Assembly: GCF_040222955.1 (NCBI RefSeq)
Contig: NZ_JAVKCA010000021.1
Coordinates: forward strand, 186,001 to 250,000
DNA: 64,000 nucleotides
Origin: Marinoscillum sp040222955
Lineage (GTDB): Bacteria > Bacteroidota > Bacteroidia > Cytophagales > Cyclobacteriaceae
Direction: 5' to 3'
Positions 33,184 through 40,768 of the stretch are shown here, piece by piece (positions within the stretch are counted from its first letter, which is position 1; each line of letters starts with the position of its first letter). The translations under genes and the position numbers were made by a program. The notes under the pieces were generated by a model. That model did no database searches. It saw nothing but the letters and a program-made list of their open reading frames with translations, and was not told the DNA's origin.

Positions 33184-34503
33184 TTATTGAGCCCGGCCCT
33201 GGATGTAATCCATTTGGGCAAGGGCAGTGAATAGCTTCGTTTTTGACTTGATTTCTTGTTTCTGGTAGTTGAGCAGCTGCAGCTGAATGCGCAGCAGCTC
33301 CACCAAATCCTTTCCTGAATTACCAAACTCCACAACCAGTAGCGACTGAATTCGCTTCGTCTCTTCGATTTGTCTCTCATATAGATTCAGCAATTCAATT
33401 TCACGCCTCACCTCATATTTCACATTTTCGAAGGAAACATTCAAATCGTTTCTTGTGCCTTGAGCCATGAGGTCGATTCGTTCTGTCTGAAGTTCATTCT
33501 CCCTTAAAGCCGCTTGGTACTTCTTGCGGAAAACCGGGAGAGTAATGGAAACCATGGGCATAATGGCATCCTGTCCATTTCCAGGGACGTTCATATCACT
33601 TCTTTCTGCCACGATGATGTAATCCAACCCGACACCAAGCTTGGGCATGGACTGCTTTTCGATCATTGTAAACTGCTTTTCGTTTGACTGCTTTTTCAGG
33701 GTCAGCTCCTTCAAAAGTGGGTGATCATCCCAGCTTACCTCTTCAGCATAGACGGGCACATTCACAGCATCAAAGGGAGAAATGTGAACCTCCATTGAAT
33801 CAGGTCGATTAAGCAACTGATTGAAGGAAGATGCCAATGGCCGCTTCATTTCTTCCAGAAGCAAAATCTCCGTTTCCATGTCCTGAATCATGAGTTCAAT
33901 TCTAAGAACATCTGCCAGACTGGTTTTACCATGCTCATATTTCGAGGTGGCCAGCGTTTTCCATGATTTCAGGATGTCCAGGTTCTCGCGCTGTATCGAC
34001 AAAATCTCCTCCAGCTCCACCAATGGATAGTAAGCCCTGGCGACCTGAAACCGTAGCTTATTTTGCTCGTCAATGAACCGTTCGAAAGCAGCCTCCGCCA
34101 TGAGCGTGGTGGCTTCACCTTGCACCTTCAAGGTCCCGAACCATGGAAACATCTGAGAGAGTGAAAATCTTGCCACTTGCGGCCCCACCCTGGTTTCTGT
34201 CATTCGCCCAAAGGCACTGATCGAAAGTGTAGGATCGGGAAGGCCTTTCACCTGAGTCACGCGCTGCATGGCAGCCTCGAATTCCTTGTATTTGGCCTGG
34301 AGAGCTGGGTTGTTTTCCAACGCATATTGCTGATATTCTTCCAGCGTCTGTGCTTCTAAGGTGGTAGATGTTAGAAGGTAGAAGGTAGAGACTAGAAATA
34401 TCAAAAAAATTCTAATCTTCAACTTCCAACTTCTAACCTCTAGCCCTCTAGCCTCTAATCCTCCAACCTCCAACCATCTAACCTCTAATTCTCTATTTTC
34501 CAT
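33184..34503 (-). CDS. cusC: CusC/TolC-family outer-membrane channel with repeat-derived N-terminus
   Basis: 439 residues. The mature protein is a TolC-type barrel-plus-helix channel: TLEEYQQYALENNPALQAKYKEFEAAMQRVTQVKGLPDPTLSISAFG, with a second repeat after MVSITLPVFRKKYQAALRENELQ. The first ~28 residues read ENRELEVRWLEVGGLEARGLEV..., encoded by TTAGAGG-type DNA repeats. The hydrophobic signal segment (IRIFLIFLVSTFYLLTSTTLEAQ) comes only after them. ATG 34503 overlaps the IVP gene end by 11 bases. A downstream TTG (L-K-I-R) is an alternative start giving a normal signal peptide. The channel forms the outer-membrane part of the copper pump. Confidence 0.88.
   Translation of the reverse strand: MENRELEVRWLEVGGLEARGLEVRSWKLKIRIFLIFLVSTFYLLTSTTLEAQTLEEYQQYALENNPALQAKYKEFEAAMQRVTQVKGLPDPTLSISAFGRMTETRVGPQVARFSLSQMFPWFGTLKVQGEATTLMAEAAFERFIDEQNKLRFQVARAYYPLVELEEILSIQRENLDILKSWKTLATSKYEHGKTSLADVLRIELMIQDMETEILLLEEMKRPLASSFNQLLNRPDSMEVHISPFDAVNVPVYAEEVSWDDHPLLKELTLKKQSNEKQFTMIEKQSMPKLGVGLDYIIVAERSDMNVPGNGQDAIMPMVSITLPVFRKKYQAALRENELQTERIDLMAQGTRNDLNVSFENVKYEVRREIELLNLYERQIEETKRIQSLLVVEFGNSGKDLVELLRIQLQLLNYQKQEIKSKTKLFTALAQMDYIQGRAQ
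34366..34494. repeat. TTAGAGG-type minisatellite at cusC 5' end
   Basis: From about 34410 to 34494 the plus strand is built of variants of CTCTAACCT/CTCTAATCC. From 34366 to 34400 the complementary sense (GTTAGAAGGTAGAAGG...) recurs, giving an imperfect inverted repeat with ~28-base arms around an A-rich centre. A second array in the same orientation as the first lies on the other side of the IVP gene. Confidence 0.75.
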
Positions 34504-34861
34504 GACTCTTCCAGTTTTGATGAAGTGTGGTCAACATTTTTCCTATCTCATCGATTTCTTTGGCCATGGCATCAAAGGCCTCTTGACTGATATATTGACA
34601 TTTCAATGCAAACGTTAACCAGTTCTCCGTTTCGGCATTAGAGCCTAAAGAGGTGATCAGGTGTTGCTTAAAAATTGCCTCATAATTCCGCTTGGCCCAT
34701 CCCTCAACAATATTTGAACTAACCGATCTGGATGACCTGACAATCTGAGAAGTGAGTGAATAAATTTCCTCCTTCGGAAAGTCTTTTGACATCCAAAAAA
34801 TGTCCATTGCCAGCTTAAACGAACGGCTATAAACTTCTAAATCTTTATATGACTTTATCAT
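34493..34861 (-). CDS. Four-helix-bundle protein (23S rRNA intervening-sequence protein, S23/IVP family)
   Basis: 122 residues matching TIGR02436: MIKSYKDLEVYSRSFKLAMDIFWMSKDFPKEEIYSLTSQIVRSSRSVSSNIVEGWAKR, then LGSNAETENWLTFALKCQYIS. The R-S-x-x-S-x-x-x-N-I-x-E-G block is diagnostic. The family was first found as open frames inside 23S rRNA intervening sequences and is also related to Avd of diversity-generating retroelements. Here it lies inside a copper-efflux operon, on the same strand, between two arrays of TTAGAGG-like repeats. It looks like an inserted element and not a copper gene. Its cellular function is unknown. Confidence 0.9.
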   Translation of the reverse strand: MIKSYKDLEVYSRSFKLAMDIFWMSKDFPKEEIYSLTSQIVRSSRSVSSNIVEGWAKRNYEAIFKQHLITSLGSNAETENWLTFALKCQYISQEAFDAMAKEIDEIGKMLTTLHQNWKSHGK

Positions 34862-34875
34862 TTCGATATTTTCTT

Positions 34876-34930
34876 TAATCCTTATAATCTTCTATCCTCT
34901 AATCTTCTAACCTCTAATCCTCTAACCTCC
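34876..34930. repeat. TTAGAGG-type minisatellite upstream of IVP gene
   Basis: About 55 bases of CTCTAATC/TTCTAACC/CTCTAACC variants, in the same orientation as the array at 34410-34494. Together they bracket the IVP gene as long imperfect direct repeats. Confidence 0.75.
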
Positions 34931-34934
34931 AGCT

Positions 34935-35609
34935 CTACTGCCTAGGAATTAAAAGATTAAACTCGCCATCTCCAGTCTCCAACTCATCCACATGGCCCAT
35001 CATCGATCCTTCCGCAGTGATCACATGCATGTGCACATCACTATCGTGGTGAGTATAAATGCCCTTTGCCTCTGTGGAGTAGAAGCCAAGGATCGTAACC
35101 GCTTCATTGTTGAACTCCCCCCTGAACGCGCCTTCTTTATGGTTTGAGATATCAGTGGTCTTGGAATCGTAATTGATCACATGGTATTTCACCGAAGCAG
35201 GACTACCAATCAATAGGAAAGGAAACGATCCGTCTGGCAGTTTTTCTTTGATCAATTCCGAAACATCTTCAAATTCGCTGACCTTCAAGGTGTCCCACTT
35301 CTGAACATGTGCATAGACCAGAAGGCTGGCTTTTGCTTCCATTCGATTTACCATGGCAATTGAATCAGAGACGAAAGCATGATAAACAACACCATTAAGG
35401 ATCAAAATTTCGCCGGAAAGCGCTTCGGCGGCTCCCAACCCAAACAGATTTTCATGTGACAGGGTATCGGTATCAATGGTTGCTCCTATTTTGCCCTGAT
35501 GCATTATTTCCATTAATGCACCCGTGACTTTCACTTCCACTTCTTGAGTTTTCTTTACCTGACATGCAGCTACTGCGAGTATCAGAAATGGTATAATAAA
35601 ATTCCTCAT
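34935..35609 (-). CDS. Acetolactate-decarboxylase-family lipoprotein in cus operon
   Basis: 224 residues. A lipobox at C16 (LILAVAAC) implies export and lipid anchoring, unusual for this enzyme. The body matches alpha-acetolactate decarboxylase: GALMEIMHQGKIGATIDTDTL, LFGLGAAEALSGEILILNGVVYHAF, and THHDSDVHMHV with GHVD. His193, His195 and His206 have the same spacing (+2, +11) as the three zinc-ligand His of the Brevibacillus enzyme. The known reaction makes acetoin from acetolactate in the cytoplasm, so an exported copy may instead bind Cu or Zn. The gene overlaps cusA by four bases (ATGA) and belongs to the operon. Family call firm, activity unknown. Confidence 0.82.
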   Translation of the reverse strand: MRNFIIPFLILAVAACQVKKTQEVEVKVTGALMEIMHQGKIGATIDTDTLSHENLFGLGAAEALSGEILILNGVVYHAFVSDSIAMVNRMEAKASLLVYAHVQKWDTLKVSEFEDVSELIKEKLPDGSFPFLLIGSPASVKYHVINYDSKTTDISNHKEGAFRGEFNNEAVTILGFYSTEAKGIYTHHDSDVHMHVITAEGSMMGHVDELETGDGEFNLLIPRQ

Positions 35610-38600
35610 TGCAGTTTCTTGTTTTGATTGGTAATCACTGTCTCACGCCAAAATGCTTGTAGCACTGGTACGACGAACATGGTCATGATCTGAATCGCCA
35701 TTCCTCCGAATGTCGGGATGGCCATAGGAACCATGATGTCCGAACCTTTGCCTGTGGAAGAAAGTACCGGAAGCAAAGCGATTATCGCCACGGCAGCAGT
35801 CATCATGGCCGGACGCACACGTTTCTTTCCTGCCTCCAACACGGCCGATCTTACTTCTGCTATGGTTCCAGGCTTGCGCTCTTCAAACACCTGATGAATG
35901 TAGGTGCCCATGATCACACCATCATCTGTGGCAATTCCGAATAGCGCAATAAAACCTACCCACACGGCTACACTCAGGTTGATCGGGTGCATCTGGAAAA
36001 GGTCTCGCATATTGGTATCTGAGATGGAGAAATTCAGAAACCAGTCCTGTCCATACAGCCAAAGCATGATGAACCCACCCGCAAAGGCCACAAACACCCC
36101 TGAGAAGTGAATAGATGATGCGATAACCGTTTTGAACTGAAAATAGAGTAGCAGGAAGATCACCAGTAAACTAATCGGGATCACAATCGAGAGGCGCTGA
36201 ATGGCCCGTACCTGATTCTCATAAGATCCTGAGAACTTATAGCTGATTCCCGCCGGAACAATCAGTTCGCCGGTATCAATTTTATCTCTGATGGCTTGCT
36301 GAGCGGCATTCACCACGTCCACCTCGGCAAAGCCTGCTCTTTTATCGAACAGCACATAACCCACCAGGAATGTTTCTTCACTGCGGATCATTTGTGGTCC
36401 CTGCACATACTCGAAATCCACCAATTGCTTCATAGGGATTTGAGCGCCAGTAGGCGTTGGAACCAATATGTTACCCAATGCCTCCGGATCGTCACGCAAT
36501 TCTCTCGGGTACCTCACCCGGACTGGGAATCGCTCTCTTCCCTCCACCGTAGAGGTGATTTTCATTCCACCAATAGCTGTTTCGATGGTCTGCTGTACGT
36601 CCTCAATGCTAAGTCCATACCGGGCAATTTCATCCCGATTGATGTTGAGATGCAGGTATGGTTTACCCACTATTCGATCGGCAAAAACGGCTTCTGATTT
36701 CACCGATGGTACTTCCTTAAGGATGTTTTCCAATTGAAAGCCGAAATCCTGAATGGTTTTCAGGTCGCCCCCATACACTTTGACACCCATCGGTGCCCGC
36801 ATCCCGGTTTGGAGCATGACCAAACGGGTTTCAATGGGCTGCAATTTTGGCGCTGAAGTGACCCCCGGAATTTTAGTCACCCGCACGATCTCATCCCATA
36901 TGTCATCAGGTGATTTGACGTGCGCTCTCCAGTTGCGATAATATTGGCCGCTTTTGTCCTCAATGAGTCTTTGCTCCAATGAGGACAGGAGGAGAAAATC
37001 ATTAGCGATCTCCAGAGTGTCCTGGCCATTATAATACCACTTCTTGTCCCTGTCCACAACCTCACTCGCTGCTAACTTCCCATCCCTGGCTTCTAACAGA
37101 TAATTCCCGGATCGATCCACCTTAAACCGCACCCTGTGACCTTCCTCATCAATGACATATTCCGGTTTGTAGTTGATGACATTTTCGTACATGGAAACTG
37201 GCGCCGGATCAAGTGCTGATTCCACCCGACCCAGCTTACCTACCACCACGTCTACTTCCGGTATCTGAGCCACTAACATGTCCAGCTGACTTACCACGGT
37301 GCGATTGTGCGCTACCCCGGCATGCGGCATAGAGGTTGGCATGAGCAGAAAGCTTCCTTCATTCAATGAAGGCATAAATTCCGATCCTATCCCAGGGAAG
37401 GTTTTATCGAGAGATTTCCAGGTCTTCGTCTCCTTTATCCCATTTCCCAAAAAGCTGAAGGATTGATCGAACCCAATCCAGATGACCACACCTAGCAGAA
37501 TGGTGAAAAGCGGAAGCAATAGAAACTTGCCTTTGTTGACCAGGCACCATTTGAGTATTGGCTCATAAAAATAAACGACAGATAACAGTGCGCCCAAAAT
37601 GAGTCCAATGAGTGCCAATACGAATAGATAGTTCACTATCAGTGAGGTCTGAGCTCCCAAAGGCATCCATTCTTCAGCCAGAAAGAAACTGGCAATGAAT
37701 AATGCCAGTGCCATATTGATGTACTCAGGGAATTTCCTGAATCGGCTCGACCACCTGTTTTCCAGCATGTTGTTGACACCAACAAGGCACAAGACTGCCG
37801 GAAGCCACATTTGTGTGTAAACGGCAAGCAAAATCCCTCCGGAAATGAAGGTGAAATTCCAGATGTTTCTTACACTCTTTTTATCATACCGAATGCCGAA
37901 AACGAAATACGCCAGGGTGGGAAGCACTACCAATCCCAGCACAAATGACCCCAACAGGGCGTAGGTCTTCGTGAATGCCAAAGGTTTGAAAAGCTTTCCT
38001 TCTGCCGATTCCATGGCAAAGACAGGAACGAAGCTGACCACTGTAGTGGCCAGGGCGGTAGTGATGGCAGAAGCTACTTCCTTAGTGGCTACATAAATAA
38101 CCTTCAGCAAGCCTTTACCTGTCGCCCCGTGATTATCAGGCATTTCCAGATGGCGAATGATGTTCTCGACGAAAACAATTCCCACATCCACCATCACGCC
38201 AATGGCAATGGCTATTCCCGAGAGGGCCACTACGTTGGCATCCACGCCGGTATAGCGCATCACTATGAAGGTCATCAACACCCCAACCGGTAGCAGGCTT
38301 GAAATTATAATTGACGCACGAAGATTGAGCAGTAGTACCAACACCACAATGATGCTGATAAGTACCTCATGCGATAAAGCGGTCTCGAGTGTGCCTATGG
38401 TCTCATGTATCAGCTGGGTACGGTCGTAGAAGGGGACTATGGTCAGTTGAGATTCGGTACCATCGGCAAGTGTTTTCTTTGGTAAGCCGGGAGCAATCTC
38501 AGCGATCTTGGCTTTCACATTATCGATGACCTCTAAGGGGTTAGAGCCATATCGGGCTACCACAACCCCACCAACCACCTCTGCACCTTCTTTGTCCAGA

Positions 38601-39475
38601 GCTCCTCTTCGGCTTGCTGGCCCTAAAGCAACAACAGCCACATCCTTTATCCGGATAGGGACATTGTCCTGAACCGCCACCACGGCCTTTTCAATGTCTT
38701 CCACACTTTTGATGTAGCCAAGTCCTCTGACCAGGTACTCAGCCTGATTGACCTCTATGGTCTTGGCGCCCACATCGCGATTGGATTTGCGAACAGCATC
38801 CATCACTTTCATTAATGGAATGTTGTAGGCCTTGAGGGCGTCAGGATTTACATCAATCTGGTATTCCTGCACGAATCCGCCAATGGAAGCTACTTCAGAA
38901 ACACCCTCGGCCGCATTCAGTCCATACTTCACATAAAAATCCTGAACCGTTCTGATTTCGTGAAGATCCCAACCCCCGGTCACGTTACCTTCTCTGTCCC
39001 GACCTTCGATTGTGTACCAGTACACCTGACCCAAGGCCGTTGCGTCTGGCCCTAATGTAGGTTGGACACCGTCCGGAAGTAACCCGGAAGGGATTGAATT
39101 TAACTTTTCAAGAATTCTGGAACGCGACCAATAAAATTCGATGGCTTCATCAAAGATGATATTGATCATGGAAAAGCCGAAAATAGACGAACTTCGGATC
39201 GATTTCACTCCCGGGATACCTAGCAAGTAGGTAGTCATAGGGTAGGAAATCTGATCTTCAATGTCCTGAGGGGAACGTCCCGGCCATTGGGTAAATACAA
39301 TCTGCTGATTTTCACCGATATCCGGAATAGCATCTACAGGAACAGGGTCTTTCGGGAGAAACCCTGTATTCCAATTGAATGGCGAGGTAACCATTCCCCA
39401 TGCTATCAGCATGATCAGCAAGAGCACCGTCACCAGACGGTTCTCGAGGAAATATTTTATAATTCGATTTAACAT
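35606..39475 (-). CDS. cusA: CusA/CzcA-type heavy-metal RND efflux pump
   Basis: 1289 residues, about 240 more than E. coli CusA. The N-terminus (IIKYFLENRLVTVLLLIMLIAWG) and DIGENQQIVFTQWPGRSPQDIEDQISYPMTTYLLGIPGVKSIRSSSIFGFSMI are typical of metal pumps. The TM4 relay segment is IGVMVDVGIVFVENIIRHLE with a single Asp. The extra length lies after TM6: a membrane segment run (~540-680) and an enlarged periplasmic loop with Asp/Lys-rich DRDKKWYYNGQD. This long form is common in Bacteroidota. It exports Cu(I)/Ag(I) from periplasm or cytoplasm via CusB and CusC encoded downstream. It starts 79 bases after the HYC_CC_PP gene. Confidence 0.94.
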   Translation of the reverse strand: MLNRIIKYFLENRLVTVLLLIMLIAWGMVTSPFNWNTGFLPKDPVPVDAIPDIGENQQIVFTQWPGRSPQDIEDQISYPMTTYLLGIPGVKSIRSSSIFGFSMINIIFDEAIEFYWSRSRILEKLNSIPSGLLPDGVQPTLGPDATALGQVYWYTIEGRDREGNVTGGWDLHEIRTVQDFYVKYGLNAAEGVSEVASIGGFVQEYQIDVNPDALKAYNIPLMKVMDAVRKSNRDVGAKTIEVNQAEYLVRGLGYIKSVEDIEKAVVAVQDNVPIRIKDVAVVALGPASRRGALDKEGAEVVGGVVVARYGSNPLEVIDNVKAKIAEIAPGLPKKTLADGTESQLTIVPFYDRTQLIHETIGTLETALSHEVLISIIVVLVLLLNLRASIIISSLLPVGVLMTFIVMRYTGVDANVVALSGIAIAIGVMVDVGIVFVENIIRHLEMPDNHGATGKGLLKVIYVATKEVASAITTALATTVVSFVPVFAMESAEGKLFKPLAFTKTYALLGSFVLGLVVLPTLAYFVFGIRYDKKSVRNIWNFTFISGGILLAVYTQMWLPAVLCLVGVNNMLENRWSSRFRKFPEYINMALALFIASFFLAEEWMPLGAQTSLIVNYLFVLALIGLILGALLSVVYFYEPILKWCLVNKGKFLLLPLFTILLGVVIWIGFDQSFSFLGNGIKETKTWKSLDKTFPGIGSEFMPSLNEGSFLLMPTSMPHAGVAHNRTVVSQLDMLVAQIPEVDVVVGKLGRVESALDPAPVSMYENVINYKPEYVIDEEGHRVRFKVDRSGNYLLEARDGKLAASEVVDRDKKWYYNGQDTLEIANDFLLLSSLEQRLIEDKSGQYYRNWRAHVKSPDDIWDEIVRVTKIPGVTSAPKLQPIETRLVMLQTGMRAPMGVKVYGGDLKTIQDFGFQLENILKEVPSVKSEAVFADRIVGKPYLHLNINRDEIARYGLSIEDVQQTIETAIGGMKITSTVEGRERFPVRVRYPRELRDDPEALGNILVPTPTGAQIPMKQLVDFEYVQGPQMIRSEETFLVGYVLFDKRAGFAEVDVVNAAQQAIRDKIDTGELIVPAGISYKFSGSYENQVRAIQRLSIVIPISLLVIFLLLYFQFKTVIASSIHFSGVFVAFAGGFIMLWLYGQDWFLNFSISDTNMRDLFQMHPINLSVAVWVGFIALFGIATDDGVIMGTYIHQVFEERKPGTIAEVRSAVLEAGKKRVRPAMMTAAVAIIALLPVLSSTGKGSDIMVPMAIPTFGGMAIQIMTMFVVPVLQAFWRETVITNQNKKLQ

Positions 39476-39554
39476 ACTATGATTTGATTGATCTGAATAA
39501 ACATGACTACCTCAGCACTCCACGAGCGCCGGGAACATGAATCAAATCATCAAA

Positions 39555-39989
39555 TCATATCTGGAATACCTGATGCAGAACCTGGTAATCCTGCCTCTCA
39601 AATCGGGGTGAGGTGTCTACTGGTATAGGGTGATCCAAAGGCTCCTCAAATTCTATAGAATAGAGGATAGTTGCGATGGTTGCTGCTACAAAAAACTGAG
39701 CTGCTTCATTGGAGATTTCCTTTTTGAAAAGCTCGTCTGCCTCCACTGACACGTAGTTATTTTCACAGCATGGAAGTTCGGAGAACTGAGGGTAATCGAA
39801 TTTTTCTTCCTTTTCTTCCTTTTTTTCGGGCATATCCATCATACCCATTCCACAATCCAGGTGCTTCTCTCCGAGCATGAATTCACTAATTACTGCATGC
39901 CCACCACAGAAGTGAGTACCAAAGGTGATGCCCAGATTCCCCAGCAGCAGAATGAAGATAAGCGATATGGAAATGATACTTTTCAACAA
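39555..39989 (-). CDS. HYC_CC_PP-type Cys/His-rich secreted protein, first gene of cus operon
   Basis: 144 residues with a signal peptide or anchor (IISISLIFILLLGNLGITFG). Conserved metal-binding-type groups follow: T-H-F-C-G-G-H-A, DCGMGMMDMP (Cys and Met), PCCENNYVSVE, and a terminal D-H-P-I-P. The Cys-Cys pair and the Met run fit a periplasmic copper-binding role, comparable in place to CusF. The start codon is TTG (39989), immediately followed by another TTG; no in-frame ATG precedes the signal sequence. The predicted -7 box ends only a few bases before it, so the mRNA may be nearly leaderless. Confidence 0.75.
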   Translation of the reverse strand: MLKSIISISLIFILLLGNLGITFGTHFCGGHAVISEFMLGEKHLDCGMGMMDMPEKKEEKEEKFDYPQFSELPCCENNYVSVEADELFKKEISNEAAQFFVAATIATILYSIEFEEPLDHPIPVDTSPRFERQDYQVLHQVFQI

Positions 39990-39991
39990 AG

Positions 39992-40047
39992 CAAATATAC
40001 GGAAAGCTGGAAACAGAGGTTTACATAATTCATGGAGAGTGTTACAT
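39992..40047 (-). promoter_or_regulatory. Predicted metal-AraC direct-repeat site and promoter (cus operon)
   Basis: On the minus strand ATGTAAC (40047-40041) and ATGTAAA (40026-40020) are direct repeats 21 bp apart. TATATTTG (39999-39992), a perfect TAnnTTTG, begins 20 nt downstream. It precedes the whole operon 39989 to 30605. Confidence 0.68.
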
Positions 40048-40473
40048 GATTGTTAGGGTCCACAAGTGTCAATTCTTTCTAAAATCAAGTAATATCCGCT
40101 ATAACCCACTGAAAATCAACAAGTATTAATAATAATTTCAATTTCTTTCCGCCTCCAATCTCATCCCCTGGAGAGACAAGACAGTTTATTTAACAGCGCC
40201 ACAGGATGAACAATCGGGATGGCGCTCGGCTCTCCATTTTGCACCCAAAGACCAAAGCAGTATTTTCAACGCTTATTCTCCTGCACTCAACGACTTTCCA
40301 ACACACACAGTGCAGATAAGTTGCTATTTGCAACATGGAAAATCCGAAAATACCCTGTTCAGTCATAAAGATTTGCCCTATGAGTTTAGACAATGTACCT
40401 ACACTACGTGAATCACGCATTTTTCACAATGCGTATATCCCCCTTATAACAGATAACACAATGATCTAAATTT
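40048..40473. other. Non-coding stretch between cus operon and signalling block
   Basis: No convincing gene, repeat or RNA is seen. A 76-codon minus-strand frame at 40190-40420 lacks family or signal features and is Cys/Arg-scattered like random sequence. The plus strand 40060-40200 is AT-rich and could hold promoter elements. Confidence 0.4.
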
Positions 40474-40608
40474 ATGGATCACCAAAAAATTCATTCGCCG
40501 ATGAATCGATTTAACAAAACCACGGCCGTCAGGGTCATCGACTTCCTGATTGGGGCCATGATCATTCTCACCATTGTCATCACCTTTCTTGAAAATGGGC
40601 CTCCATGA
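40474..40608 (+). CDS. Possible small single-pass membrane protein
   Basis: 44 codons from ATG 40474 to TGA 40606-40608. The product is basic at its N-terminus (HQKIHSPMNRFNKTTAVR), followed by one hydrophobic helix (VIDFLIGAMIILTIVITFL) and a short ENGPP tail. The basic-then-hydrophobic order fits an N-in membrane topology. A second ATG at 40501 would give a 35-residue form. No known family is recognised. It stands alone ahead of the histidine kinase gene; 160 bases of apparently empty sequence follow. Confidence 0.35.
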   Translation: MDHQKIHSPMNRFNKTTAVRVIDFLIGAMIILTIVITFLENGPP

Positions 40609-40768
40609 ATAACAGACTGAGTCAGGGTGGTTGGAACGGACAGCCGACTCTCATAAATTAAAAAACTCAATAGGACATAATCACGTTCATTTTTCGTAAT
40701 TTATTACATCAAACTCTTTCATTATCGTTTCATTCACCTGCAACGAGCATTAACTGCTAACGGTCAAT

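Noticed and set aside
40190..40420. 76-codon minus-strand frame as a gene
   Set aside because: Composition looks random, there is no start context and no recognisable feature.
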